Shown piece by piece: positions 1 to 9,427 of a stretch of 54,763 nucleotides of DNA (position 1 is the stretch's first letter; every line of letters begins with the position of its first letter). This stretch comes from Planctomycetales bacterium (GTDB taxonomy: Bacteria > Planctomycetota > Planctomycetia > Pirellulales > Pirellulaceae), in NCBI GenBank assembly GCA_020426845.1, contig JAGQPF010000272.1, positions 1 through 54,763 of the forward strand, written 5' to 3'. The position numbers were made by a program, and so were the translations under genes. Below the pieces are notes generated by a model, which ran no database searches, was not told the DNA's origin, and saw only the letters and a program-made list of their open reading frames with translations.

Positions 1-104
1 CCATGCTACGCGCGAAGTGTGCCTTGGCCAGCGCGGTGGGGTTGCGCAGTGCTGCACGGGCGAGGGCGCGCGAGGGCGCCCATGCTACGCGCGAAGTACG
101 GCTC
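1..104. repeat. Intergenic direct repeat downstream of the DUF1501 gene
   Basis: The 18-mer CCATGCTACGCGCGAAGT occurs at 1-18 and again, perfectly, at 80-97. Between them, CGAGGGCGC is repeated in tandem at 61-80. The window edge cuts the region, so more copies may lie to the left. It sits directly after the stop codon of the minus-strand DUF1501 gene and encodes nothing I can support. Confidence 0.7.
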
Positions 105-1562
105 CTAGGCAAGCAAGTCGTGGATCACGTTGCCGGCGACGTCGGTGAGCCGGAAGTCGCGTCCGTTGAAGCGGTAGGTGAGCTGCTCGTGTTGGACGCC
201 GAGGAGGTGCAGTATCGTCGCGTGCAGGTCGTTGACGCCGACTCGATTCTCGACGGCCTTGTAGCCGAATTCGTCACTGGCGCCGTACTGAACTCCGCCG
301 CGAATGCCGCCGCCGGCCATCCACATCGTAAACGCGTTCGGATTGTGGTCGCGTCCCAACGTGCCTTGCGAGTCCGAAGTTCGCCCGAACTCGCCGCCCC
401 AGATGACGAGCGTCTCATCCAGCAGTCCGCGGGATTTGAGGTCCGCCAACAAGGCGCCAATCGGCTGGTCGACGCTGCGAGCGGCGATGCGATGATTGGC
501 GCCGATGTCGTTGTGGCCGTCCCAAGGGACATCGGCCACCCCGCCTCCGCCGCCGTTAGTGCCGGCGTACAACTGAACAAATCGCACGCCGCGCTCGACC
601 AGCCGCCGGGCGGTGATGCACTGCTTGGCGACCAGCTCGGTTTCCTTTTGGTCGACTCCGTAGGCGCGGAGCGTTGCGGCCGATTCGGCGTTGACATCCA
701 TCGCCTCCGGCGCCGTGGACTGCATCCGATAAGCCAGTTCGAACGACTCGATGCGAGCCGCCAGGTCGGCCTCGTGAGGGCGCAACTCGCGGTGCTCCGA
801 GTTCAGTTGGTTGAGCACATCGAGTTGCGATCGTTGCTGCTCACGCGTCATTCCGGCGCGCGGGCTGAGGTTGGCAATCGGAATGGTCGCTCGGCCGTCG
901 ATCGGAGTGGGCTGGTACTTCTTCGGCAAAAACCCGGGGGACCAGATCGGCTTGCCGCCGCGCGGCATCGCGCCATGCATGACCACGAATCCCGGCAGGT
1001 TCTGGTTCACGCTACCGAGTCCGTAGGTGACCCATGAGCCGACACAAGGCCGTCCCTGCAGGAACACGCCCGAGTTCATCTCCAACATCGCGGGCGTATG
1101 GTTGTTGGACCTGGAGAAGCACGAGTAGATGAACGCCATGTCGTCCACATGCTTCGCCACGTGGGGGAAGACTTCCGAGACCCACGCGCCCGAGTCGCCG
1201 TGCCGATCAAAGCGAAACGGCGACTTGAGCAATTTGCCGCTGGTGGTGAAGAAGCCGGTCTTGGGGTCGGCGCCCTCGAGCTTCTGCCCGTCCCGTTTTT
1301 GCAGCTCGGGCTTGTAGTCGAACGTGTCGACCTGCGACGGGCTGCCCGGCATGAACAGCCAGATCACCGCCTTCGCCTTCGACATTTGCGCCGGTGGTGG
1401 CGGACTGGGCGATTCGATTCCTCGCTTCGGCTTTCCTTCCGGAATCGGAGCGGCCACAAGCCCCTGCTCACTCAGCATGTTGGTCAAGGCGAGGGCGCCG
1501 CATCCCATGCCGGCGTGGCGAAGAAAATTTCGGCGAGAATGAAAGTCGCGTGCGGAGGTCAT
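105..1562 (-). CDS. DUF1501 family protein, Tat-exported, sulfatase-like fold
   Basis: A 485-residue member of the DUF1501 family, which belongs to the alkaline phosphatase/sulfatase superfamily and is hugely expanded in Planctomycetes. The N-terminus carries a twin-arginine signal (SRRNFLRHAG, about residues 9-18) followed by a short hydrophobic stretch, so export through Tat is expected. Family-typical segments are seen: a first-strand motif near residue 68 (IWLFMPGSPSQVDTFD) and a C-terminal VIWGGEFGR...GRDHN block holding likely metal or substrate ligands. It starts 21 bp after the stop of the PSD1 gene and is the last gene of a four-gene minus-strand block. DUF1501 and PSD1 genes are commonly paired in planctomycetes; the biochemical role is not established, though polysaccharide or sulfate-ester processing is often suggested. 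An AAGAG motif lies 9 nt before the ATG. Confidence 0.93.
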   Translation of the reverse strand: MTSARDFHSRRNFLRHAGMGCGALALTNMLSEQGLVAAPIPEGKPKRGIESPSPPPPAQMSKAKAVIWLFMPGSPSQVDTFDYKPELQKRDGQKLEGADPKTGFFTTSGKLLKSPFRFDRHGDSGAWVSEVFPHVAKHVDDMAFIYSCFSRSNNHTPAMLEMNSGVFLQGRPCVGSWVTYGLGSVNQNLPGFVVMHGAMPRGGKPIWSPGFLPKKYQPTPIDGRATIPIANLSPRAGMTREQQRSQLDVLNQLNSEHRELRPHEADLAARIESFELAYRMQSTAPEAMDVNAESAATLRAYGVDQKETELVAKQCITARRLVERGVRFVQLYAGTNGGGGGVADVPWDGHNDIGANHRIAARSVDQPIGALLADLKSRGLLDETLVIWGGEFGRTSDSQGTLGRDHNPNAFTMWMAGGGIRGGVQYGASDEFGYKAVENRVGVNDLHATILHLLGVQHEQLTYRFNGRDFRLTDVAGNVIHDLLA

Positions 1563-1583
1563 AAACTTGGGCTCTTGAGTCGC

Positions 1584-4553
1584 TCAGTCGATAAAAATGA
1601 ATTCATTCAGGCACAGCAGTAGCTGACAAAAGTCGGTCACGGCAGTCTGCGTTCCGCCCGAGCCATAAAGTTTGGACTGCTCTTCGACGAACTGCCGCAT
1701 CACGGCTAATTCATGCGCGGAGGGTCCGCGCGACAGCGCCAGCCAATAGGCTTGTTCAATGACCTGCTCGGTCGGAACGTCCGCGGCGGGCTGCACCCGG
1801 CGAGCGAACACGGTGGCGAGCTCGCGCACGAAGGGCGAATTCATCAGCTCCAGCGCCTGAGGCGGAATCGTTGTCACATCCCGCTGCCCGATGCTCTGGA
1901 TCGAATCGGGAGCGTCGAAGAGCTGCAGAATCGGAATCAGGTTGCTGCGTTTCACCGTCAGGTAAACGCTGCGGCGCGGGCTGCCTTGGTCAAGCGAGCC
2001 GGGGCCGTACATTTTTGGATCCAACTTCCCGCTGACTGACAGCAAGGCGTCCCGAATCACCTCCGCCTCGAGCCGCACCGGCAGGCGCCGATGCCACAGG
2101 CGGTTCTCCGGATCCGCTTGTTGAGCGTCCGAGTCGCCCGCAACCGCCTGGCGGTAGGTGGAGCTCATCATGATCAGCTTGTGGATCGGCTTCAGCTTCC
2201 AGTCGTGGCGAATCAGCTCCGCCGCTAAGTAGTCCAACAGTTCGGGATGCGTCGGCGCGGCGCCCTGGCTGCCCAGGTCGCTGGGTGTGGCCACAATGCC
2301 GCGTCCGAAGTGGTGCTGCCAAAGCCGGTTCACGATCACGCGCGCCAACACGGCGCCGGCCCCTTGGTCAACATCCGTCAACCATTCGGCCAATGCGACT
2401 CGCGGATGCCGTGGCGATGGCGCAGCCTTGCCATCCTCCGTCGCGCCGGCCAACCAACGCTGCTCGGCCGCCTGTTGGCTCGTCAGCACCTGCAAAAAGC
2501 CGGGGCTCGCCTGACCTTGCTTCGCGTTAGAGTTGCCACGGGCCAGGAAATAGACTTTCCGTGTGTCCGCTCCGAAGTTGTAGGTGGCTCCGTTGCGTCG
2601 AGCGGCAAAGACCTTGGTGATCTCCGGCTGGGGCTGCGTCTTGAGATGCTCTTGCTCCCGCTGATTCAGCTCGGACCAGTCGGGGTCCCGCGGAGCGAAC
2701 CACTTCTGCAGCTCGCCGCGTTGCGCCTCGCTTCGCTTGTCGCCAGCCAAGTCAAGAATGTCCTGAATGTTCTTGGGAATGTTGGGTTGGACGCTGAAGT
2801 AGAACCCCGACGGTCCGCTCCCGTTGACTATCTTGAGCAGCAGGTGATTGACGCCCTCCTTCAACTGAACGGTCAGTCGATCCTGGTCTGCCGCGGCAGC
2901 GCCCATCGTCTCTTGAGCGAGCACCTGTTTGCCATTCACCCAGACCTTGATCGCGTCGTCGCGTCCCAGCGACAGGTCGAGCGCCCCCTTGCGATCGGCG
3001 GTGATTGTTCGATAGAGGTAGTTGGCGCTGTTGTCGCCCGTCAGCGTGTTATGCACCTTGCCGTCTTCCCAGCCCGGCTGCGGCTGCCACTTCAACTCTC
3101 CATAGGCCGCCGCCAAGTCCACTTTGGACTCGGGCGGAAAAGCCGTGTTGAAGGCAGCCTTAAAGTCGGCGGCCGCGAACGGGCCAACCACATGCCAGGG
3201 ACCGAGCTGCTCGGCGAGCGGCGCGGTGGTGTTCGATGCCAGCCATTGATCGAGTCGGCTCGGCAATTGCTCGCGTTCGAACTGCTCGCGCGCGGCCACG
3301 AACGGCTGGTGTTCCGCGTCGAATTTCCGCTTCGCCGCCGCGGTGCCGTCGGGGTCCGGGTCGTAGTCGTAGTCCTGGAAGCCCGTCTCGGCGAAGCAAG
3401 CCGCGAGCCGATAGTAATCTTGCATCGGCAGCGGATCGAATTTGTGATCATGACAGCGAGCACAGCCGACTGTCATCCCCAACATCGACGTGCCGATCGT
3501 GCCCACGATGTCATCCAATTGCTCGTATCGACTGCGTTCCCGCTCCTTCTGCGTCTGCTGGGATGTGAACGGTCCCGCGGCCAAAAAGCCCGTCGCCGCT
3601 TGAGCGTCGTAATCCAGCGGCTCGAGTTGATCGCCGGCAATCTGCAGATGGACGAAGCGATCGTACGGCAGGTCGCGGTTCAAAGCGCGAATCACAAAAT
3701 CGCGATAGTGATACGCCGTTGGGCGGTCGAGGTCGAACGCGTATCCATTGCTCTCGGCAAACCGCACCAAGTCCAGCCAATGTCGCGCCCAGCGTTCCCC
3801 GTAATGCTCGCTCGCCAACAGACGGTCGATCAGCTGTTCGTAGGACTCCTCGGTCGCCGCTAGGTCCGCCCCCGGCTCCGCACCGACAAACTTGCGCACC
3901 TCCTCGGGCGCGGGCGGCAGTCCCCATAAGTCGAAGTAAGCGCGTCGCAACAGCGTGCGTCGATCGGCCACGGGGCTCGGCTGAACTCCGCGTTTCTCCA
4001 AAGCGGCCACGACGAACCGGTCGATCGGGTTGGCGCACCAGGCCTCGTTGGCCACCGACGGCGGCGCAGCATCTCGCAACGGCTGGTAGGCCCAGAACTG
4101 GCGCCCCGCCTCGAGATTGACCCCCTGTTTTTCCGCCGAGGAGGAGCTGCCATCGCGAGGATCCGGCGCCCCCATCTCGATCCATTTGACGAAGTCGGCG
4201 ATCACCTCGGGTGACAGTTTTGTGTCCGGCGGCATCTGCACGGATTCGTGGCGAATGGCCGGGACAAGCAGACTGCCGTTCACGTCGCCGGGTGTCACCG
4301 CGGGCCCGCTCTCGCCGCCGCGGCGAGCGCCCTCTCTAGTGTCCAGCAACAGTTCGCCCTGCAGCTTGCCCTGCTCCGCCGCCTTGGCCGAGTGACATGC
4401 GTAACAGCGCTCGGCGAGCACAGGACGAATCCGCTGCTCAAAGAACTGCATGCCGGCAACATCCGCCTTCGCGGGTGGCTGCTGCGCGACCGACACGCTC
4501 GTCAGCGCCGCGCAGAGCAGACAGGAAAGACTGAACCATTCACGACTGGACAT
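1584..4553 (-). CDS. PSD1 / planctomycete cytochrome C domain protein (PSCyt1-DUF1549-DUF1553)
   Basis: About 989 residues, starting at the ATG at 4553 because a signal peptide begins there (MSSREWFSLSCLLCAAL...VAQQ) and AAAGAG lies about 9 nt upstream; an in-frame start 81 bp further up is less likely. Order of domains: PSCyt1 with a haem motif CYACH (about residues 50-55), DUF1549 (PSCyt2) with a second haem-type motif GCARCHDHKFDP near residue 390, an inserted beta-sandwich-like module about 490-610 (VWVNGKQVL...GVNHLLLKIVNGSG, resembling PA14/carbohydrate-binding sandwiches), then DUF1553 (PSD1) to the C-terminus. It is probably periplasmic or surface-exposed and haem-binding. It lies between the DUF1552 gene and the DUF1501 gene on the same strand. 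The substrate is unknown; family context suggests redox-linked breakdown of complex organic matter, which is inference. Confidence 0.93.
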   Translation of the reverse strand: MSSREWFSLSCLLCAALTSVSVAQQPPAKADVAGMQFFEQRIRPVLAERCYACHSAKAAEQGKLQGELLLDTREGARRGGESGPAVTPGDVNGSLLVPAIRHESVQMPPDTKLSPEVIADFVKWIEMGAPDPRDGSSSSAEKQGVNLEAGRQFWAYQPLRDAAPPSVANEAWCANPIDRFVVAALEKRGVQPSPVADRRTLLRRAYFDLWGLPPAPEEVRKFVGAEPGADLAATEESYEQLIDRLLASEHYGERWARHWLDLVRFAESNGYAFDLDRPTAYHYRDFVIRALNRDLPYDRFVHLQIAGDQLEPLDYDAQAATGFLAAGPFTSQQTQKERERSRYEQLDDIVGTIGTSMLGMTVGCARCHDHKFDPLPMQDYYRLAACFAETGFQDYDYDPDPDGTAAAKRKFDAEHQPFVAAREQFEREQLPSRLDQWLASNTTAPLAEQLGPWHVVGPFAAADFKAAFNTAFPPESKVDLAAAYGELKWQPQPGWEDGKVHNTLTGDNSANYLYRTITADRKGALDLSLGRDDAIKVWVNGKQVLAQETMGAAAADQDRLTVQLKEGVNHLLLKIVNGSGPSGFYFSVQPNIPKNIQDILDLAGDKRSEAQRGELQKWFAPRDPDWSELNQREQEHLKTQPQPEITKVFAARRNGATYNFGADTRKVYFLARGNSNAKQGQASPGFLQVLTSQQAAEQRWLAGATEDGKAAPSPRHPRVALAEWLTDVDQGAGAVLARVIVNRLWQHHFGRGIVATPSDLGSQGAAPTHPELLDYLAAELIRHDWKLKPIHKLIMMSSTYRQAVAGDSDAQQADPENRLWHRRLPVRLEAEVIRDALLSVSGKLDPKMYGPGSLDQGSPRRSVYLTVKRSNLIPILQLFDAPDSIQSIGQRDVTTIPPQALELMNSPFVRELATVFARRVQPAADVPTEQVIEQAYWLALSRGPSAHELAVMRQFVEEQSKLYGSGGTQTAVTDFCQLLLCLNEFIFID

Positions 4554-4649
4554 AAGAAGCTCTTTGAAACCTGCGATGTGAGCCGGAAATCCACGCCACG
4601 AAACGGGCAGCAACGGCCACATCACAACACGCAATGAAAGGGGGAAAGA

Positions 4650-6023
4650 TTAAATCTCGAGTGGCTGATCCGCATCGCCGAACTCGCGAGCGGAGAGGCC
4701 GAAACGCTGCAGCAAAGCGAGATACAGAGCGCACAGTTTGCGCCGCTTGTCTCCCTGTCCGGCAAAGTCGAGCACGCGGCCCGTTTGCATCCGATTGCCA
4801 AGTCCGCCAACCGTCAGCAGCGGCACTTTGCTCGAATCGTGCCGGCTGCCTGACCACATGTTGTTGACGAACAGCAAACAGCTGTGATCCAACACGGTGC
4901 GCTCGCCTTCCTGCATCTTATCCAGCCGCTCGGCCAGATACGCCAGTTGACTGACGTAGTACCGCGTCACCTTCTCCCAGTCGTCTGACCGATCGTCGTG
5001 AGAGCCCGAGTGGTGAGCTTTGCGGACGTCGAGGAACGGGTAAAACAACCCCGAGATGTCGCGGCACAACAGCAGCGTCGCCACACGCGTCTTGTCGGTC
5101 TGAAACGCCATCGCAACGATGTCGCACATCAGCCGCATGTGCTCGCGAATGTCCTCGGGCAAGCCATTGTCCGGCCGATCCATGGTCGGCAGCGGCGTGC
5201 CGGTCACGCGTGCCCGATCTGCCGCTTGGTCTTGTTGCTTTCGCAGCCGCTCGACCCGCTTTTCGACTTCCCGCACGCTCGTCAGGTATTCGTCCAGTTT
5301 GGCGCGATCGCCGGCGCTCGCCTGTCGTCGCAAGCTCTCGGCGTGCTCCTTGACGCGGTCGAGCACGCTGCGATTGCGTTTCGCGCCGCGATTGTCAAAC
5401 AGGCTGTCAAAGGCCAGCGAGGGATACACCTCCATCGGGACGGGGGAGGTGGCGTTCTGCCAGGAGATATGTGAGCTGTAGGCCATCGAGAAATTGGTCT
5501 CGTGATAGCCGGTGATCGGCTGTTCGCAACCGAGCACCAAGCTGGACTGAACCGTCTCGGCGCCGATGGCGTTGGCAAGCACCTGGTCGACGCTGATCCC
5601 ACCGCGCAACTCGGCGCCTTTTTGCAGCGCTGCGCCGGAGAGGATGTTGCCGGTTTGGCCCGGATGGATGCCCACTCCGGTGGCGTTCTTGTTGAACAAG
5701 CCGGAGACGAAGTTCATCTTGCTCCGCAACGGCGCCATCGGCGCCAGGCTCTTGCCCAGCTCCATCTCGGCGTCGCCTTGTTTGGCCCACCAGTGATCGG
5801 CGTTCACACCGCAGGCCATGAACAGCACGCCCATCCGCAAGGGAAAGCCGTCTTCGGTCAGGCCGGCAGCGGGCGCAGGCGCCTCGTCGCCGCGTGCCTC
5901 TCTGGCCGTTAGCGACTCCAGCCATGGCAAAGCCACTGCCACGCCTGCGCCTTGCAACAACAAGCGTCGAGAGAATGAACCGGATGAACCGGACTGGAGG
6001 CGTCCTGCTGCGCGGTCGGTCAT
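4650..6023 (-). CDS. DUF1552 family protein, Tat-exported
   Basis: About 457 residues from the ATG at 6023, which has a good ribosome-binding site (AGGAG, 8 nt spacing). The reading frame stays open upstream to 6224 but that would run into the end of the preceding gene and adds no recognisable domain. The N-terminus has a twin-arginine-type signal (SRRLLLQGAGVAVALPWLE). The body matches DUF1552: a metal-site-like start (MGVLFMACGVNADHWW), SGLFNKNATGVGIHPGQ, and a C-terminal HSCLLFVNNMWSGSRHDSS block. DUF1552 genes are usually found beside DUF1592-type cytochromes, and here the DUF1592 gene is immediately upstream. The function is unknown; by analogy with DUF1501 it may be a hydrolase of the phosphatase/sulfatase superfamily, exported in folded form. 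Confidence 0.92.
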   Translation of the reverse strand: MTDRAAGRLQSGSSGSFSRRLLLQGAGVAVALPWLESLTAREARGDEAPAPAAGLTEDGFPLRMGVLFMACGVNADHWWAKQGDAEMELGKSLAPMAPLRSKMNFVSGLFNKNATGVGIHPGQTGNILSGAALQKGAELRGGISVDQVLANAIGAETVQSSLVLGCEQPITGYHETNFSMAYSSHISWQNATSPVPMEVYPSLAFDSLFDNRGAKRNRSVLDRVKEHAESLRRQASAGDRAKLDEYLTSVREVEKRVERLRKQQDQAADRARVTGTPLPTMDRPDNGLPEDIREHMRLMCDIVAMAFQTDKTRVATLLLCRDISGLFYPFLDVRKAHHSGSHDDRSDDWEKVTRYYVSQLAYLAERLDKMQEGERTVLDHSCLLFVNNMWSGSRHDSSKVPLLTVGGLGNRMQTGRVLDFAGQGDKRRKLCALYLALLQRFGLSAREFGDADQPLEI

Positions 6024-6101
6024 CAATGGTCTCCTGAAGTGGCAAGCCAACAGTGGCGGGAGTGGCAGTGGGAAGTGGATTAGCGGGACAAAGTTGTTCT
6101 C

Positions 6102-6125
6102 ACGCCAAGACGCCAAGACGCAAAG
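6102..6125. repeat. 8-bp tandem repeat (ACGCCAAG) in the DUF1592-DUF1552 gap
   Basis: ACGCCAAG ACGCCAAG ACGCAAAG forms three tandem 8-bp units at 6102-6125, inside the 139-bp gap between the DUF1592 stop and the DUF1552 start. Similar ACGCAAAG-type runs are a dispersed intergenic repeat in many bacterial genomes, as I recall. No function can be inferred. Confidence 0.6.
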
Positions 6126-6162
6126 ATGTGAATTTGCGGAAACATGGGGATTCGGCGGGCCA

Positions 6163-9100
6163 TCACGGCTCCGACAACAGCGGCGAGGCGCCGCGTTTGG
6201 TGAGGAACTGTTGGCTGGTGACAATCGACTCGATCAGGATGCCGGCGCGGTAGCCGTCGCGAGCGAGCTCGGCGTTCATTTTTTCAACCAATGGCTCGTC
6301 CGACAACATCAGTGTTCTCCCCAAGGCGTATGCGAGCAATTTGCGGCAGAGATTGTCGACAAAATCGGCACGACGACTCGTATCGATATATTTTCGCAGG
6401 CCTGCAACGCCTTCGCCATGCGAGCCATCGGGAAACTCGACCGCCAATTCTACGGGCCGGCCGGCCAAGTCCAACTCGCGACGCTCGCCAATGGGGCCAT
6501 AGCTTTCGAATGCGAGCCCCAGCGAATCAAAACGCTCGTGACAGCCCGCGCAGGCCGGCAGTTCTCGATGCTTCGCGAGCGCCTCGCGCAACGAAATGTC
6601 CCCGAGTTGCCGCTCGTCAGCGGGCAGCTCGGGAACGTTGGGCGGAGGTGGCGGGATCTGTTCGCCCAGCAAACGTCTCGCAACCCAGTAGCCCCGCTTC
6701 ACGGGGCTGGTGCGAAGCCCGGGAGCGTTCTTGGTCAGAAACACGGCCATCGGCAGCAATCCGCCACGTCCCTGTCGACCGGCATCCGCGACGCGCACCC
6801 ATTGATCGTCGCTGGTCGAGCCCGAATTGGTGATGCCGTAGTGCTGAGCAAGCGTCCGATTCACCCAAGTGTGCTCGCCGTCCAGCAGTTCAAGCACCGA
6901 GCGGTCATTCTGCACAACGTCCACGAAGTAGCGAATCGGCTCTTCGAACATCGCCGCTCGCAAGGCGTCGGTGAACTGCGGAAAATGCTCGCGGTCGACG
7001 CTGTTATGTTCCTCGAAGCGCCGCACATCCAGCCAGTTGCAGGCAAACTCCGTGCCCAGGGCTCTGGTCTTGCCGCTGCCCAGCATTCGCCGCGTTTGCT
7101 CCGCCACGCGGCGACGAAGCGATTCCATGTCCAGCGAATCCGCATCCTCCAGGGCTGACAACAATTCGTCATCTGGCGTCGAGGACCAGAGAAAGTAGCT
7201 GAGCCGGCTGGCGAGTTCCACGCCGGTCAGGCGCCTCGTGCCGTCGCCCTGACTGCCCAAGTCGACCCGATAGAGGAACCTCGGCGACATCAGCACCGAG
7301 ACGACCGTGTCGCGCACGGCATCCTCGTGCGACAGCCGATCCTCGGCTCGCAGAACGCGATAGAACGACTCGAGTTCAGACATCTCCGCGTTCGACAATT
7401 TTCGGCGCCAAGCTCGGCTCGCGAACTCAGCCAACCGTCGCAGGTGGACCGGCTCTCCGGCCGCCCTGAGCGTCTCCGCCGTTCGTAGCTGCTGGTCGAT
7501 CTCCGTGAAGTAATCGCGAATGGCGCCCAGCGAAGTTTCGTCGCCACCGCTGTTGCGCGCCTTTTCCTCGTACAACTTGGCCAAGCGGCGGATCATGCTC
7601 GACTCGGCGGCGCTGCGATCTTCGGCGCGGGCGAAGTCGAACTCCGGGTCGCGCATGTACCGCGAGTCCGTGCGTTCAAACCACAAAAATCCTGCATATT
7701 GCCGACGAGGCGCCTCGGTCACGGCGTTCAATTCGTTCCACAAATCATCCAGCTCCTGCCGCTTCGATTCATCCAGAATCAAATCGCAGAGCGGGCCATC
7801 GTCGCGGTAGTAGCCCATCATGCTATGGAATCCAGCGCTCAGCAGCCGCCCCTTCTCTTGCTCCGCGCGAGGCCTGTCGAGGTAGTCGCGTCCTCGCTCC
7901 GAGACATAGAACTCGTTGGGGAAGACGTGGCAAAACCGTCGCAACCAAGTGATCCGCCGCTGACGAGCGTCCGCGTCAGACGGCAACGTCAGTTCGAACG
8001 GCACGCCGCCGGCGTCTGCTTCGTTCTCACCCGAAGTGTGGAGCTGGGCGGGTCGCCATTGTTGGCGATGCGCCGCGTATTGATCGTTCTTCCACAGCAC
8101 GAAGGGCTGCGATCCCTTGTGATTGCCTTCGACATACAGATCCGCGAACGATGGCGCCAGCAGCGGGCGAATCCCCACGACATAATCGCGCATCCGCCCG
8201 CAACCCTCACGAGCCATCGCGGAGTGACCGTCATCGGATGTCGCCGGCAACGCGTCGAACTGTTGCCTGAGTCGCAACAACGGACCTTCCGCCTCGGGCT
8301 CCGCCAGAGTCTGCCACACTGTCAGTGCATACTTTTCGCTGACGTCCTGCTGCTTGGCGACGTGACGCACCAGTTTCAACGTCGCTGCCAGATTGGGCGC
8401 AGTCGGATCGGTGGCATCCGGCAAGTCGGCGTTCAATTGCGTGCGAACTCGCCAACACACAAAAAAGTATTCGGCCAGGTCCGTCGGCTGACGCTCATAG
8501 AACGCCACAATCCGTTTGACGCAATACTTGTCGCGATCGGTTTCGGTCACGACCGGGTGAGGAGCGAATCGCATATCCTTCGGCGCCAGCACCAGGTGGT
8601 CGGCGACAAGTCGCGCGGCGTCCAGGTACTTGGTCAGCAGCGCCGGCGAGATCGTCAGCGACTCACCGGAGTTGTCAAAACCGGCCTCGTTGGCGGGATC
8701 GACGGGAAAGGTGCTTGTCGGGCGGATGTCCACGCCCGTGATGTCTCGAATCGTGTAATCGTATTCGACGTTGCTGAGCCGACGAACCGGCACGGCGCCG
8801 GGATCCCCGGCATGTCGATTCGCCTCGTGTCGCCGAGCTCGACGAATCCAGTCAATAACCGCCGAACGCTCGGCCTCGGCGGGCTGCTTGATGTCCTCCG
8901 GCGGCATCTCCTCCGCCTCGAGCCTGTCGATCACGTGATGCCAAACTTGGTGTGCGCCGGCAACGGCTTTCAGCGACGTGAAGCCGCTCAAATCCAGCTT
9001 CGCCTCCTGCTTTTCCTTGCCATGGCACGACAGACAGTGAATGCGGAGAAACGGCTGGACTACATCCTTGAATTCCTGCTTCAACGTTGCCTCGGTCGTC

Positions 9101-9186
9101 GCATCGGCAGGCTCGGCGGCCACGGTCCTCCAAAGCATTGGCGCAATGAAGACCAGCAGGCAGGAGGCGATCGCCCATAAGCGCAT
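6163..9186 (-). CDS. DUF1592/DUF1588/DUF1587/DUF1585 cytochrome-like secreted protein
   Basis: A 1007-residue protein with a Sec-type signal (MRLWAIASCLLVFIAPMLW...VAA). After it comes a PSCyt1-like haem motif (CLSCHG, about residue 53), a DUF1587-like segment (VPVRRLSNVEYDYTIRDITG, about 134-153), a long middle region of roughly 300 residues with no recognisable motif, then DUF1592 (GVELASRLSYFLWSSTPDD), DUF1588 with a second haem motif CAGCHERFDSLGLAFE, and DUF1585 at the C-terminus (LLAYALGR...). It is likely periplasmic and haem-binding. It is the first gene of the four-gene minus-strand block; a GAGGG motif lies about 9 nt before the ATG. Reported family partners are DUF1552 proteins, as here. 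The substrate is unknown. The unassigned middle region makes this longer than compact DUF1592 proteins. Confidence 0.92.
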   Translation of the reverse strand: MRLWAIASCLLVFIAPMLWRTVAAEPADATTEATLKQEFKDVVQPFLRIHCLSCHGKEKQEAKLDLSGFTSLKAVAGAHQVWHHVIDRLEAEEMPPEDIKQPAEAERSAVIDWIRRARRHEANRHAGDPGAVPVRRLSNVEYDYTIRDITGVDIRPTSTFPVDPANEAGFDNSGESLTISPALLTKYLDAARLVADHLVLAPKDMRFAPHPVVTETDRDKYCVKRIVAFYERQPTDLAEYFFVCWRVRTQLNADLPDATDPTAPNLAATLKLVRHVAKQQDVSEKYALTVWQTLAEPEAEGPLLRLRQQFDALPATSDDGHSAMAREGCGRMRDYVVGIRPLLAPSFADLYVEGNHKGSQPFVLWKNDQYAAHRQQWRPAQLHTSGENEADAGGVPFELTLPSDADARQRRITWLRRFCHVFPNEFYVSERGRDYLDRPRAEQEKGRLLSAGFHSMMGYYRDDGPLCDLILDESKRQELDDLWNELNAVTEAPRRQYAGFLWFERTDSRYMRDPEFDFARAEDRSAAESSMIRRLAKLYEEKARNSGGDETSLGAIRDYFTEIDQQLRTAETLRAAGEPVHLRRLAEFASRAWRRKLSNAEMSELESFYRVLRAEDRLSHEDAVRDTVVSVLMSPRFLYRVDLGSQGDGTRRLTGVELASRLSYFLWSSTPDDELLSALEDADSLDMESLRRRVAEQTRRMLGSGKTRALGTEFACNWLDVRRFEEHNSVDREHFPQFTDALRAAMFEEPIRYFVDVVQNDRSVLELLDGEHTWVNRTLAQHYGITNSGSTSDDQWVRVADAGRQGRGGLLPMAVFLTKNAPGLRTSPVKRGYWVARRLLGEQIPPPPPNVPELPADERQLGDISLREALAKHRELPACAGCHERFDSLGLAFESYGPIGERRELDLAGRPVELAVEFPDGSHGEGVAGLRKYIDTSRRADFVDNLCRKLLAYALGRTLMLSDEPLVEKMNAELARDGYRAGILIESIVTSQQFLTKRGASPLLSEP

Positions 9187-9427
9187 GGCAGGAGTCCCTC
9201 AGGGAAAGGGGCAAAGGGGGGCCGTCATTATAATCTCACGGCGACGAGCGTGGTCAGCGAGAGCCACCGGTCCAATTTCGTCGGCTCGGCAGTGACAGGC
9301 CTATGTTCTGGCTGACCGACTTCACGGGGCAGCCACAGCGGCCGAAGTGTTATCCTGCCCCCAGGAAGGCGAACACGAGCTTTCCCGAGTCGAGCCTTGC
9401 TAAGACGGACCTAGCGAGCAGTTGCAG

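Noticed and set aside
2247..3863. A 538-codon plus-strand frame opposite the PSD1 gene
   Set aside because: Same reason: it shadows a well-supported gene and has no family character.
4650..6224. An upstream in-frame start for the DUF1552 gene
   Set aside because: It would overlap the end of the DUF1592 gene and place about 67 non-conserved residues before the Tat signal; the internal ATG at 6023 has a strong AGGAG site.
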